Below are positions 6,784 through 17,559 of a DNA stretch of 64,000 bases, piece after piece (positions within the stretch are counted from its first letter, which is position 1; the number at the start of each line of letters is the position of its first letter). The notes under the pieces were generated by a model. That model worked only from the letters and a program-made list of their open reading frames with translations. It was not told the DNA's origin and searched no databases. Made by a program: the position numbers and the translations under genes. Location: positions 235,000 to 298,999 of the forward strand of contig NZ_JAGPNM010000006.1 of the NCBI RefSeq assembly GCF_018831085.1. Direction: 5' to 3'. Source of the DNA: Rheinheimera oceanensis. Its GTDB lineage: Bacteria > Pseudomonadota > Gammaproteobacteria > Enterobacterales > Alteromonadaceae.

Positions 6784-8221
6784 GCCTGCTCTCCGTTGGT
6801 TGTGGTTGCCGCCGCTGCGATATTAACAAACTTACCGGCAATCGCCGCTGCTGCTGCCATCGCCGGGCTAACCAAATGGGTGCGCGCGCCACGGCCCTGG
6901 CGGCCTTCAAAGTTACGGTTACTGGTAGAAGCACAGCGCTGGCCGGCTTCAACTCTGTCATCGTTCATACCCAGGCACATACTGCAGCCCGGTTCGCGCC
7001 ATTCAAAACCGGCGTCTTTAAAAATAACAGCCAAGCCTTCGGCCTCAGCCTGGCGTTTTACCACCCCGGAACCCGGCACCACCAAGGCGCGCACGCCGGC
7101 AGCGACCTTTTTGCCCTGCACCACAGTTGCGGCAGCGCGTAAGTCTTCTATCCGGCTGTTAGTACAACTGCCGATAAACACCACATCTACTTTACAGTCG
7201 GTCAGCTTTTGCCCGGGTTCCAGCCCCATATAAGCCAGCGCCCGCTCGGCGGCATCGCGCTTGGTGACATCAGTAAAACTATCCGGTGAGGGTACGCTTT
7301 GATCCACTGCCATTACCTGCTCGGGGTTAGTACCCCAGGTAATTTGTGGCGTAATGGCGGCGGCATCAATCTCCACCACAGTGTCAAACACGGCATCGGT
7401 ATCAGAATACAGGCTTTGCCAGTATTGCACGGCTGCGTCCCAATGCTCGGCTTTGGGCGCATGCGCCTTGCCTTTGATATAGTCGAAGGTGATTTGATCC
7501 GGCGCTATCAGCCCGGCCTTGGCGCCCATTTCAATGCTCATATTGCACAGTGTCATGCGCCCTTCCATGCTCATAGCGCGGATAGCACTGCCACTGAACT
7601 CGGCAACATAGCCATTACCACCGGCAGTACCCAGCTTGCCTATTACCGCCATAATCACGTCTTTTGGCGTAACATGGGCACTTAACTTGCCATTAATCTC
7701 TACTTTTAACGTTTTGGCCTGCTGCTGCGGCAGCGTTTGCGTGGCCAGTACGTGCTCGACTTCTGAGGTACCAATACCAAAAGCCAGTGCACCGAAAGCA
7801 CCGTGGGTAGAGGTGTGCGAATCACCACAAACAATGATCATGCCAGGCTGGGTTAAGCCCTGCTCCGGGCCAATCACATGCACTATGCCTTGATCCGGAT
7901 GGGTTAAATCCAGCAATGGAATACGGTTTTCTTCGCAGTTGGCTGCTAAGGCTTCCAGCTGTTTGCGTGAAGTGTCACCGGCGGCGTCGATACTACGGCG
8001 CTGCGTTGACACATTATGGTCCATAGTGGCAAAGGTTAGGTCGGGCCGGCGCACACTGCGATTGGCCAGTTTTAAACCGGAGAACGCCTGCGGCGAGGTA
8101 ACTTCGTGAATTAAATGCCGGTCAACGTACAATAAATCGGTACTTGGGTTTAACTTACCCACCACATGGCTGGCATAGATTTTTTGATATAGGGTTTTCG
8201 CGTTAGCAGTAGCCTGGCCCA

Positions 8222-8222
<1 letters not shown>
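6780..8222 (-). CDS. leuC: 3-isopropylmalate dehydratase large subunit
   Basis: Catalytic aconitase-type subunit carrying the [4Fe-4S] cluster. The 480-residue length is slightly over the 466 of E. coli because of an Ala/Thr-rich C-terminal tail. The cluster cysteines are in GSCTNSR and in [28 protein letters not shown] is the substrate-binding signature. The ATG overlaps the last base of the leuB stop (TAATG). It works with LeuD in the third step of leucine synthesis. Confidence 0.97.
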
Positions 8223-10890
<2,668 letters not shown>

Positions 10891-10952
10891 CTTGTGTTTC
10901 CTGTTCCGTTATCTCGGTTTAGGTTGCAACCTGTGGCGGGGGCTTAAAATGC

Positions 10953-10983
10953 AAAAAACCCCGGCCAGTGGCACGGGGTTTTA
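10953..10983 (-). terminator. Leucine operon attenuator (rho-independent)
   Basis: On the minus strand AAAACCCCGTGCC and GGCCGGGGTTTTTT form a strong stem ending in a run of T. It lies between the leader peptide stop and leuA, which is the position of an attenuator terminator. Confidence 0.88.
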
Positions 10984-11005
10984 GCTTTATCGGTTCGTTA
11001 CGTTT

Positions 11006-11083
11006 TTACCAATAAGCAGCACCCCGCGCGCCGGTGAGGAGCACGAGGAGGCTAATTGTAGAAACGCGACGGTTAAAATTCAT
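11006..11083 (-). CDS. leuL: leu operon leader peptide
   Basis: Short ORF of 25 residues ending in AAYW and TAA, with a cluster of four Leu codons (CTC CTC GTG CTC CTC, reading SLLVLL) in its middle. All four are the same codon, CTC, which makes ribosome speed here sensitive to charged tRNA-Leu. It lies 23 bases before the attenuator stem and downstream of a good promoter. This is the classic layout of leucine attenuation: ribosome stalling at the Leu run prevents terminator formation. Confidence 0.85.
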   Translation of the reverse strand: MNFNRRVSTISLLVLLTGARGAAYW

Positions 11084-11124
11084 TAATTGCTCTGTTCATT
11101 ACATTGGTTAGCAAAACGCCAATA

Positions 11125-11153
11125 GTAATAGCATGGTTATTTTTCAACTGCAA
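11125..11153 (-). promoter_or_regulatory. Probable sigma-70 promoter of the leu operon
   Basis: On the minus strand TTGCAG, a 17-base spacer, then TATTAC, about 40 bases before the leader peptide ATG. Confidence 0.55.
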
Positions 11154-11202
11154 CAGTATAGATGGCTAAACGGCAAAAAACTTTATCTGCGATGAAAACC
11201 AC

Positions 11203-11231
11203 TTGCATATTACGCCAAGGTTACATAAGAT
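11203..11231 (+). promoter_or_regulatory. Promoter of tRNA-Leu
   Basis: TTGCAT, a 17-base spacer and TAAGAT, followed by a GC-rich discriminator (GCGCGCC) typical of stringently controlled stable-RNA promoters. Confidence 0.75.
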
Positions 11232-11270
11232 GCGCGCCGTCTTACCAAGCGCTTTGCCGCAAACGACTCT

Positions 11271-11357
11271 GCCCGGGTGGTGAAATCGGTAGACACAAGG
11301 GATTTAAAATCCCTCGCTCGAAAGGGCGTGCCGGTTCAAGTCCGGCCCCGGGCACCA
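11271..11357 (+). tRNA. tRNA-Leu (anticodon TAA)
   Basis: 87 bases with the CCA end encoded. The acceptor stem GCCCGGG pairs with CCCGGGC. The anticodon arm reads GGGATTTAAAATCCC with TAA as anticodon, the D arm is GGTGAAATCGGTAGACAC, and the T arm is CCGGTTCAAGTCCGG. The extra arm CGCTCGAAAGGGCG is long, as in class II tRNAs. It closely matches leuZ-type tRNA of enterobacteria and reads UUA/UUG codons. Confidence 0.97.
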
Positions 11358-11399
11358 TTTCTTAGCTGTTATACCCTCTACTTCTCATTGTTATCGCTA

Positions 11400-11744
11400 T
11401 CAGATAAGCAGAATTAACTCAAACAACAGCTTTTGCAGACTCTGCCGGCTATCCATCAGCAATAATAATTCGATACGTTGCTTTTGTTCATTGAGCCGGT
11501 AAAACAACAGATTATGTTGATCTACCTGCCACTGCCGGTAATCTGCAATACCCAGCGCCAGCAAACGTTCGCTGATAGGTGCCAAGGTGGGATGCGTTAC
11601 CAGATCCTGCTTAATGCGCTGTTTAATATTCATTAGCGTATTTTGCGTCAGAGTGGCGGAGTATTTTTCGGTTAAAAATGCAGCAAGCCGCTGCTGTGAT
11701 AGTTTAAACAGCGGCGACGCAACAACGGTATAAGTGCTACTCAA
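11400..11744 (-). CDS. ParE/RelE-superfamily toxin
   Basis: Protein of 114 residues with the layout of a type II toxin: an N-terminal helix pair, then a small beta sheet ending YRQWQVDQHNLLFYRLNEQKQRIELLLLMDSRQSL, characteristic of ParE/RelE folds. It overlaps the antitoxin gene by eight bases and follows it, the usual antitoxin-first order. Whether it targets gyrase (ParE) or mRNA (RelE) cannot be decided by eye. Confidence 0.8.
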   Translation of the reverse strand: MSSTYTVVASPLFKLSQQRLAAFLTEKYSATLTQNTLMNIKQRIKQDLVTHPTLAPISERLLALGIADYRQWQVDQHNLLFYRLNEQKQRIELLLLMDSRQSLQKLLFELILLI

Positions 11745-11955
11745 ATGCCTGATCCAGACTTAGCTCCGCCACTTGCAATGACTTTTCCGACAACTTCAAC
11801 ATTTTTAGCAGTGCTAGCGTGTCTTGCTGAAACTGATAATCCTGATAAGACTGCACCACAAAAGCCGGTTTGCCATTTTTAGTGATCAGTAGCTCTTCGC
11901 GTAGTTCCAGCGTGTTGGCGTGCTCTTTTAAGTAGGTAATTGTTTCAGTTTGCAT
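11737..11955 (-). CDS. Phd/YefM-family antitoxin
   Basis: Protein of 72 residues with the Phd/YefM N-terminal DNA-binding and dimerisation pattern (ELREELLITKNGKPAFVVQSYQDYQ), then a helical tail (LALLKMLKLSEKSLQVAEL) that would wrap the toxin. Family members repress their own promoter and neutralise the partner. Confidence 0.85.
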   Translation of the reverse strand: MQTETITYLKEHANTLELREELLITKNGKPAFVVQSYQDYQFQQDTLALLKMLKLSEKSLQVAELSLDQAFE

Positions 11956-11960
11956 AACCG

Positions 11961-11973
11961 ACCTTAAAAAGGT
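11961..11973. promoter_or_regulatory. Possible operator of the toxin-antitoxin pair
   Basis: Inverted repeat ACCTT-AAA-AAGGT six bases upstream of the antitoxin start, where a Phd-type antitoxin could autoregulate. Suggestive only. Confidence 0.35.
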
Positions 11974-12058
11974 TTTATTCAGACTGATTTAGCCTAGCAG
12001 ATAATTGTCCACTGCACCAACCTAAGTCAGTTGAACACGCTATTACGGGTTATCTGGC

Positions 12059-13042
12059 TTATTGCAAAGCCTGGATCTGGCATTGCGGTACAACATCAGC
12101 CCCTGTTTGTTGCGCCTGAATAATTTGCTTTTCACTATCGAGCAAATTGTCATCCTGCGGTGCTATTTGCAATGCCGTGGCGATTAATTCTGCCGCTTTA
12201 CTGTGGCAACCCAGCCCACTTAATAGCATGGCGTAATTGTTCAGGTAGCTAACTTCTTGCTGCGCAAAAGGCAAACCCTGAGCAAACCAGTTGGCTGCAA
12301 CAACAGGCTGGGTGGAAAAATAATAATTGCCCAATAAAAAGTAGCTTAGCCAGTAGTCCGGCCATTGCCGGGTGGCACTTTTAAGCGCAGCAAGGCCGGC
12401 ATCAGGCTGGCCGGTGTTGAGTAAATCCTGGCAGGCTTTAGTGAACAAAAAGGGATCCAGGTGCAAACTGGTTTTATCACCGGGCAACATAGCTAACAGC
12501 CAGTAGTTGCCGCGCTGCCAGGTACGCTCAAAAGTGGCAAAGTTAAGCCGGTGCGCTTCTGTAACCCCGGTATGTAAAATAACTTCTGCTGTATCAATGT
12601 CATAACCAATCACCACGGCATAATGCCACTGCGGCAGCCAGGCAATAGAATTGTTTTGCAGTACAATAACCGGAATATTATCTGCCACCAGGCTTAACAA
12701 CTGGCTCATATTGGCGCGCTTTTGCTCATACGCCAGCAAACCCAGTTGCCGGGTAGCGGCTACCATCTCAATTTGCAGTGTACCTTCCAGACCCGGCGTA
12801 AAGGTATTAGGCGCAATATCAACCGGGCTTTTTTGCAGACCATAGAAGCCTGCAACTTCAGACAACGTAGTGGGGCCACAAAAATACTCTTGCTGCGGAT
12901 AAAAAGGTACCTGGGCAATAAAGTGCCGGCGGGCAATATCAGGTGGCGCAGCCAATAATTGTTTAGTTTGCGGTGGGGTCTGGCAGGCTGTCAGAGTGAT
13001 CAGCAGACCAGCCAACAGGCCGGCCTGCCACAGTAAACGCAT
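12059..13042 (-). CDS. PA2778-family lipoprotein cysteine peptidase with TPR tail
   Basis: Lipoprotein (lipobox LTAC, Cys20) with a C39-like papain-fold domain at about residues 40-190: Gln51 and Cys55 in QQEYFCGPTTL, and His140 in QWHYAVVIGYD. A helical tetratricopeptide-like region at about 200-315 probably binds a partner. PA2778 proteins occur with a PA2779 partner, and this gene starts six bases after that partner's stop. They are thought to process or handle an envelope protein, but the substrate is unknown. It is unrelated to the C39 exporter of the lanthipeptide cluster except at fold level. Confidence 0.85.
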   Translation of the reverse strand: MRLLWQAGLLAGLLITLTACQTPPQTKQLLAAPPDIARRHFIAQVPFYPQQEYFCGPTTLSEVAGFYGLQKSPVDIAPNTFTPGLEGTLQIEMVAATRQLGLLAYEQKRANMSQLLSLVADNIPVIVLQNNSIAWLPQWHYAVVIGYDIDTAEVILHTGVTEAHRLNFATFERTWQRGNYWLLAMLPGDKTSLHLDPFLFTKACQDLLNTGQPDAGLAALKSATRQWPDYWLSYFLLGNYYFSTQPVVAANWFAQGLPFAQQEVSYLNNYAMLLSGLGCHSKAAELIATALQIAPQDDNLLDSEKQIIQAQQTGADVVPQCQIQALQ

Positions 13043-13048
13043 AAAGAA

Positions 13049-13429
13049 CTACGAGCCTATTGGACGGATAAACGGATAAACGTCAGTAATACCCATCAGA
13101 TCCAGCACGGCAACGACAACCAGTACTGTTACGATAACACCCACGATACCACCTGCCGGCATATCATTCAGTTCGTTGTTTAACGCATCCAGCTCTGCCG
13201 TAGTCATGGCGGCAATACGTTGTTTGGCATCATCAGGGTTAACACCCAGTTCAATCAGTTTGTTTTGCACTTCGGCGCTGTCGACAAAAGACAACACCTG
13301 TTGTTTATTGTACTGGTGCTGCTGAGCCGCTATAACCTGCTCTGAACTGTATACCCCGGCTGCTGCCTGGCCCATACCGAAGATCAACATCGCAACTGCG
13401 ATGCCGACTATTACAAATTTATTCATCAT
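13049..13429 (-). CDS. PA2779-family small membrane protein
   Basis: Protein of 126 residues from the ATG at 13429, chosen because GAAGGA lies seven bases upstream; an in-frame TTG lies five codons earlier. It has a signal peptide or first helix at about 1-24, a middle soluble helical region (LGVNPDDAKQRIAAMTTAELDALNNELNDMPAG), then a C-terminal membrane helix (GIVGVIVTVLVVVAVLDLMG). This is the PA2779 signature layout. The partner peptidase follows at once, and PA2779 is the obvious candidate substrate or anchor, which is inferred. Confidence 0.85.
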   Translation of the reverse strand: MMNKFVIVGIAVAMLIFGMGQAAAGVYSSEQVIAAQQHQYNKQQVLSFVDSAEVQNKLIELGVNPDDAKQRIAAMTTAELDALNNELNDMPAGGIVGVIVTVLVVVAVLDLMGITDVYPFIRPIGS

Positions 13430-13650
13430 GCATGTATCCTTCAACTTATTGTTCTTAGGGAAAACTTAATTTCTATAAATAAGATTTACAACGCTGACTG
13501 TTAAATATGCGGAGCTTCACAGAGTAGACCATATACCGGCCCCGTGCAACTGAGCAAAGAGCAACCGGCGCCAACACATCAGCTCCGGCGTGTGCGCCGA
13601 CAACAGCAAGGAAAGTTTCCGTTTAATTATGGGTTTAACACCTCAACTGT

Positions 13651-14538
13651 TTACAGCCTTATTCTGGCAATATCCCGTGCAGGCGGGCGGCCGAACATAC
13701 GGGCATATTCGCGGCTAAACTGCGATGGGCTTTCATAGCCAACTTTATACGCTGTACTGGCCGCATCTATTTGCTGTGAAATCATTAAGCTGCGCGCCTC
13801 TACCAGCCGGACCGATTTTTGAAACTGCAATGGGCTCATATTGGTTACTGCTTTAAAATGCACATGAAAAGAAGACACGCTCATACCGGCAAGGCTCGCC
13901 AGTTCTTCTATCGTTACCGTTTGATCATAATCACGACGCAGCTTTTGAATGGCAACAGAGATGCGTTGTGTCGGCGTGCCTTTTAGCGAAATCTGCGCGA
14001 TTTCTTTGCCGTAATGGCTACGCAGCATACGATAGTGCATCTCCCGGATCAGTGCTTCGCTTAATACCGGGATATCGTCGGGCTCTTCCAGCAGTGTAAA
14101 TAAGCGCAACAGGCTGTCGCCCATTTGCCGGTCTACCTGGCCGATAAACAAGCCGCTTTTCGCCGTTTTGCTGGCCACAGCCAGATGCTCCATTTGCAGC
14201 AGCAACTCAGACAGCAACCGGGCATCGATATTTATCTGAATAACAAAATACGGCCGTTGTTCTGACGCTTCAACAACAGTGCCCAAAATAGGTAGGTCTA
14301 CTGAGGCGATAAGAAATTCCAGTTCGCCATAAGACAGCATCTCAGTGCCAAGCAGCACGTTTTTGCGGCCCTGCACAATAATACACAGGCAAGGCTCATA
14401 CACGGCCGGCATGGTGATCCCGGGGCGGCAGATTTTGTAGCAAAACACATTGGGGATCGCCGTGCTATTTAAACCTTCATTCACTGCAGCATGCTGTACC
14501 AGCTGCAAAAGTCTTTGCCGTAGCCTATTGTGTTCCAT
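13651..14538 (-). CDS. AraC-family transcriptional regulator (AraC_N type)
   Basis: 295-residue regulator with the AraC_N cupin-like domain at about 20-180 (VFCYKICRPGITMPAVYEPCLCIIVQGRK) and two C-terminal helix-turn-helix motifs at about 195-290 (TIEELASLAGMSVSSFHVHFKAVT and AYKVGYESPSQFSREYARMFG). Related regulators such as YqhC control neighbouring aldehyde or ketone reductase genes. The divergent neighbour here is an SDR oxidoreductase, so local control is likely. Two GATATC palindromes lie 22 bases apart in the shared promoter region. Confidence 0.92.
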   Translation of the reverse strand: MEHNRLRQRLLQLVQHAAVNEGLNSTAIPNVFCYKICRPGITMPAVYEPCLCIIVQGRKNVLLGTEMLSYGELEFLIASVDLPILGTVVEASEQRPYFVIQINIDARLLSELLLQMEHLAVASKTAKSGLFIGQVDRQMGDSLLRLFTLLEEPDDIPVLSEALIREMHYRMLRSHYGKEIAQISLKGTPTQRISVAIQKLRRDYDQTVTIEELASLAGMSVSSFHVHFKAVTNMSPLQFQKSVRLVEARSLMISQQIDAASTAYKVGYESPSQFSREYARMFGRPPARDIARIRL

Positions 14539-14688
14539 GCTGCTTACCGATATCAGTTGGATAATCAGGCAATGATATCGTATCTTTGGGTATCCATAAC
14601 AGCACTTCTTGCCGTTAGCATAACAGGCATCGGGGCAACCCGTATTTACTCAGCAGTATTTTCTGTTTACCGACACAGGAGTTTTGTT

Positions 14689-15420
14689 ATGACAACGAAT
14701 AAAGCCAAAGTTATTCTGATCACCGGCGCCAGCAGTGGTATTGGCGAAACCACCGCCAAAGTGTTAGCAAAAGCCGGGCATACCGTTATTATTGCTGCCC
14801 GCCGCACTGACCGTCTGGAAGCACTTGCTCAGACAATTAAGCAAGATGGCGGCATGGCTAAAGCCTATGCGCTGGATGTAACATCGCGTGACAATTTCAA
14901 AGCCGTGGTTGCTGCAGCTACGGAAGAATTTGGCCCGATTGATGTACTGGTAAATAACGCCGGTTTAATGCCGCTGTCACCTATGGCGGCACTGAAAGCA
15001 GACGAGTGGAACCAGATGATCGACGTTAACATTAAAGGTGTACTAAATGGCATAGAAGCAGTTTTAACCGCAATGGAACAGCGCGGCGGCCATATTATTA
15101 ATGTAGCCTCTATCGCTGCCCATAGTGTATTTCCTACCGCTGCGGTGTATTGCGCCACTAAGTTCGCCGTGCGCGCCATTTCAAACGGCCTGCGTATGGA
15201 AACGAAAAAAGTACGGGTTACCACCGTTTCGCCGGGCGTAGTAGAAAGCGAACTGGCCCACACCACCACAGATACTGCAGCAAAAGCCTGGTTGGAAGAT
15301 TTCCGTAAAGTGGCGTTAAAACCCGAAGCCATAGCCAACGCCATTGCTTATGCCATTGCGCAGCCAGACGATGTAAATGTGGATGAGCTGATAGTACAAC
15401 CTACACAAGCCAGCTACTAA
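14689..15420 (+). CDS. NAD(P)-dependent short-chain dehydrogenase/reductase
   Basis: 243-residue classical SDR: cofactor motif TGASSGIG, structural motif NNAG, catalytic Ser in INVASIAAHS and YCATK (Tyr-x3-Lys). The Arg after the second strand (AARRTDR) suggests NADPH preference. The start at 14689 is chosen because CAGGAG precedes it and the domain begins at once; the upstream in-frame extension to 14530 has no SDR homology. Likely regulated by the divergent AraC protein. The substrate is not deducible. Confidence 0.93.
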   Translation: MTTNKAKVILITGASSGIGETTAKVLAKAGHTVIIAARRTDRLEALAQTIKQDGGMAKAYALDVTSRDNFKAVVAAATEEFGPIDVLVNNAGLMPLSPMAALKADEWNQMIDVNIKGVLNGIEAVLTAMEQRGGHIINVASIAAHSVFPTAAVYCATKFAVRAISNGLRMETKKVRVTTVSPGVVESELAHTTTDTAAKAWLEDFRKVALKPEAIANAIAYAIAQPDDVNVDELIVQPTQASY

Positions 15421-15442
15421 GGCCAGGCCAGTTAAGTAGCAG

Positions 15443-15467
15443 CCTGCCAGCGGTTTAAGCTGGCAGG
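15443..15467 (+). terminator. Hairpin after the SDR gene
   Basis: CCTGCCAGC and GCTGGCAGG form a 9-bp stem 22 bases after the stop. No T run follows, so terminator activity is uncertain. Confidence 0.4.
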
Positions 15468-15647
15468 CCCGTGCGCTGCAGGAACCTACCATACCCGCAC
15501 GTTAGTTACGCCCAAAGTATTCTGCCGGCGTTTGCCAATATTAATAAATATGCAACTAACTAAGCTTGTCACCAACGAAAATAGCAGAATTTGCGATACA
15601 CTTAGCAGCAATTGTATGCCGTAGTAAGTGTTTGTTGAGGAGCCGAT

Positions 15648-16874
15648 ATGCCACGTTATTCTGCCGAGTTTATTAAAGAGATGCCCAAGTCTGATTTACA
15701 CCTGCATCTGGATGGCAGCCTGCGGCTTGATAGCCTGATTGAAATGGCCAAACGTACCGGCACTAAACTACCAGCTGATACGGTAGAAGGCTTAAAGCAA
15801 CTGGTATTTAAAGAAAAGTACAATAACCTGGGCGAGTATCTGCACTGTTTTCAGTATACCTGTGCAGTGCTGCGCGATATGGAAAACTTAGAGCGCGCAG
15901 CTTATGAGCTGGCGATAGACAACCAGCTTGAAGGCGTAAACTATATTGAAGTGCGCTTTGCACCGCAGTTGTTAATTGACCTGCCCAACGGTATCGATTT
16001 TGACCGCGTAATGCATGCGGTTAATAATGGCTTAAAGCGGGCCATGCAGGAGTATAACCGCAGCGAAATTGTGCTTAGCGGCCAAAAACCACCCTTTGCC
16101 TACGGTATTATTAACTGTGCCATGCGGATGTTTGGCGATAAGGGTTTTTCGCCTTACTACACCAACCTGTTTCAGCTGATGCGCGATTTTGCCCCTATTG
16201 ATGTGATTAAGTTAGCAGCAATGGAGCTGGTGCGCGCCAGCGTGCGGTTACGCGACGAAGAAAATATGCCTATTGTCGGGCTGGATCTGGCCGGCCAGGA
16301 ATCCGGTTATCCGGCCGGTAAATTTAAAGAAGTTTACGAATATGCCCATCAGCACTTTTTGCTGAAAACACTGCATGCCGGTGAAGCTTATGGCGCAGAA
16401 AGCGTATTTGAAGCAATAACCGAATGCTATGCTGACCGCATTGGCCATGGTTACTCTATGTTTATTCCGCAGATGATTAGCGACACCGATATCATTGATA
16501 AAACCGCCTATATCCGTAACCTGGCGTCTTATATTGCTGATAAGCGTATCGCGATAGAAGTCTGCTTAACCAGCAACCTGCAAACCAACCCGGCTATCAG
16601 CGATATAAAGCAGCATAAATTTAAAGATATGCTGGAAAACCGCATTGCCACCGTGATTTGCACAGACAACCGTTTAGTGTCTAACACCAGCGTTAGCAAA
16701 GAGTACCAGCTGGCGCTGGATAATTTTGATATCCCGCTAAAACGGCTGAAAGACATCGTGGCTTACGGCTTTAAAAAAAGCTTTTTCCCCGGCACTTACG
16801 TGGAAAAACGCGAATATGCCAAGCAATGCCTGGAGTATTTTGACCACGTAGCAAAACGCTACGGCTTTATTTGA
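15648..16874 (+). CDS. Adenosine deaminase family protein
   Basis: 408-residue metal-dependent amidohydrolase of the ADA family. The metal ligands are in DLHLHLDGS, the substrate and proton-shuttle residues in LHAGEAYG, His in DRIGHGY, and Asp in CTDNRLVSNTSVS. The TDN in place of TDD is shared with some bacterial ADA subfamilies. It is longer than the E. coli enzyme (333 residues), with insertions in the middle. GAGGAG precedes the ATG. It would deaminate adenosine or a related nucleoside in purine salvage; specificity is not certain. Confidence 0.9.
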   Translation: MPRYSAEFIKEMPKSDLHLHLDGSLRLDSLIEMAKRTGTKLPADTVEGLKQLVFKEKYNNLGEYLHCFQYTCAVLRDMENLERAAYELAIDNQLEGVNYIEVRFAPQLLIDLPNGIDFDRVMHAVNNGLKRAMQEYNRSEIVLSGQKPPFAYGIINCAMRMFGDKGFSPYYTNLFQLMRDFAPIDVIKLAAMELVRASVRLRDEENMPIVGLDLAGQESGYPAGKFKEVYEYAHQHFLLKTLHAGEAYGAESVFEAITECYADRIGHGYSMFIPQMISDTDIIDKTAYIRNLASYIADKRIAIEVCLTSNLQTNPAISDIKQHKFKDMLENRIATVICTDNRLVSNTSVSKEYQLALDNFDIPLKRLKDIVAYGFKKSFFPGTYVEKREYAKQCLEYFDHVAKRYGFI

Positions 16875-16898
16875 TTAAAATCAATTACATAAGAACCA

Positions 16899-16916
16899 TG
16901 TCGCAAAAAGCATACA
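16899..16916. promoter_or_regulatory. Candidate GlrR binding site 1
   Basis: TGTC-N10-TACA, one mismatch from the GlrR/QseF pattern TGTC-N10-GACA. It lies about 150 bases upstream of the sigma-54 promoter, in enhancer position. Confidence 0.5.
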
Positions 16917-16963
16917 CGCTAATCATTTGAAAAATAACACTTTTACAATCAACCCGAATTAAC

Positions 16964-16981
16964 TGTTGCTAAACAGCGACA
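16964..16981. promoter_or_regulatory. Candidate GlrR binding site 2
   Basis: TGTT-N10-GACA, one mismatch from the GlrR pattern and internally palindromic (TGTTGC and GCGACA). It lies about 85 bases upstream of the -24 element. Confidence 0.55.
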
Positions 16982-17064
16982 GTTAATTCGGCCACCTTAT
17001 TAGCCACTCATCCGCAAAACAAATAAACCATTGATTTACATGTAAAATAAAATAAATTTCAAAG

Positions 17065-17081
17065 TTGGCACAAGCCTTGTA
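17065..17081 (+). promoter_or_regulatory. Sigma-54 promoter upstream of the small membrane protein and glrK
   Basis: TTGGCAC, five bases, then TTGTA matches the -24/-12 consensus (TTGGCAC-N5-TTGCA) with one change. Two GlrR-like sites lie upstream, and the sigma-54 activator GlrR is encoded 2.5 kb downstream, giving a self-consistent circuit. Confidence 0.75.
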
Positions 17082-17091
17082 TTAGCTATGG

Positions 17092-17226
17092 CAAGCGACG
17101 ATTCAGGAGAATGTCGCAAGCGCAAGTCTCAGAGCCCAAATTGCTCAGGTGCCTTTGCAACATTCTCCTTCAAACCGTCTTAACGCAGCCAAATCGAAGT
17201 AAACGCTGCACTTAACGGAGGTTGTT
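17092..17226 (+). ncRNA. Structured leader or small RNA from the sigma-54 promoter
   Basis: Expected to start near 17092. A long stem pairs 17105-17119 (AGGAGAATGTCGCAA) with 17155-17169 (TTGCAACATTCTCCT), 14 of 15 positions, with a smaller GAGC/GCTC hairpin in its loop. In enterobacteria the sRNA GlmY occupies this position upstream of glrK and is driven by GlrR and sigma-54. Here the structure precedes a small ORF, so it could be a 5' UTR, a processed sRNA, or both. Confidence 0.45.
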
Positions 17227-17427
17227 ATGGACTTATTCTTACTTGGTACAGTGCTGTTCTTACTGGCTAACGTAGCTGTAGCAGTAACCATGTTACGCCG
17301 TGTTAATTTAAATAATGATAGCGTACTGGCTTGGGAACAGGCTCAGGTTGTAGCAACCCCTGCAGTTGCAGCATCTCAGGTTCCGGCTACTCAGTATCAA
17401 CCGGTTTATATGGCAAAGGCCGCTTAA
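17227..17427 (+). CDS. Small single-pass membrane protein, probable sigma-54/GlrR target
   Basis: 66 residues. One membrane helix at about 2-22 (LFLLGTVLFLLANVAVAVTML), a basic turn (RRVN), then a Pro/Ala/Gln-rich tail. An excellent ribosome site (CGGAGG) lies six bases from the ATG. It is preceded by the sigma-54 promoter and structured leader and followed by its own terminator, so it is expressed as a separate short transcript. No family is recognised. Its link to envelope stress sensing by GlrK/QseG/GlrR is inferred from position. Confidence 0.75.
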   Translation: MDLFLLGTVLFLLANVAVAVTMLRRVNLNNDSVLAWEQAQVVATPAVAASQVPATQYQPVYMAKAA

Positions 17428-17478
17428 CTGCCTCTTTGCGTCACGATCCCATGAGTTCAGCACTTGCTGAATTTTTGT

Positions 17479-17509
17479 AAGGCCAGAACCCCACTGGCCT
17501 TTTTTTTTT
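17479..17509 (+). terminator. Rho-independent terminator
   Basis: AAGGCCAG and CTGGCCTT stem followed by ten T. It separates the small membrane protein from glrK. Confidence 0.92.
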
Positions 17510-17559
17510 GCCGCTAAAATAAGGTATGCTTAGCAGCCCTGTAATTAAGACAAACTATT

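Noticed and set aside
14530..14688. N-terminal extension of the SDR with a hydrophobic stretch
   Set aside because: It overlaps the start of the AraC gene and lacks a ribosome site, while CAGGAG precedes the ATG at 14689.
15648..16874. TDN instead of TDD at the metal-site Asp of the adenosine deaminase-like protein as evidence of lost activity
   Set aside because: The metal-binding Asp itself is kept and I recall the TDN form from other bacterial ADA subfamilies, so it is not evidence of inactivation.
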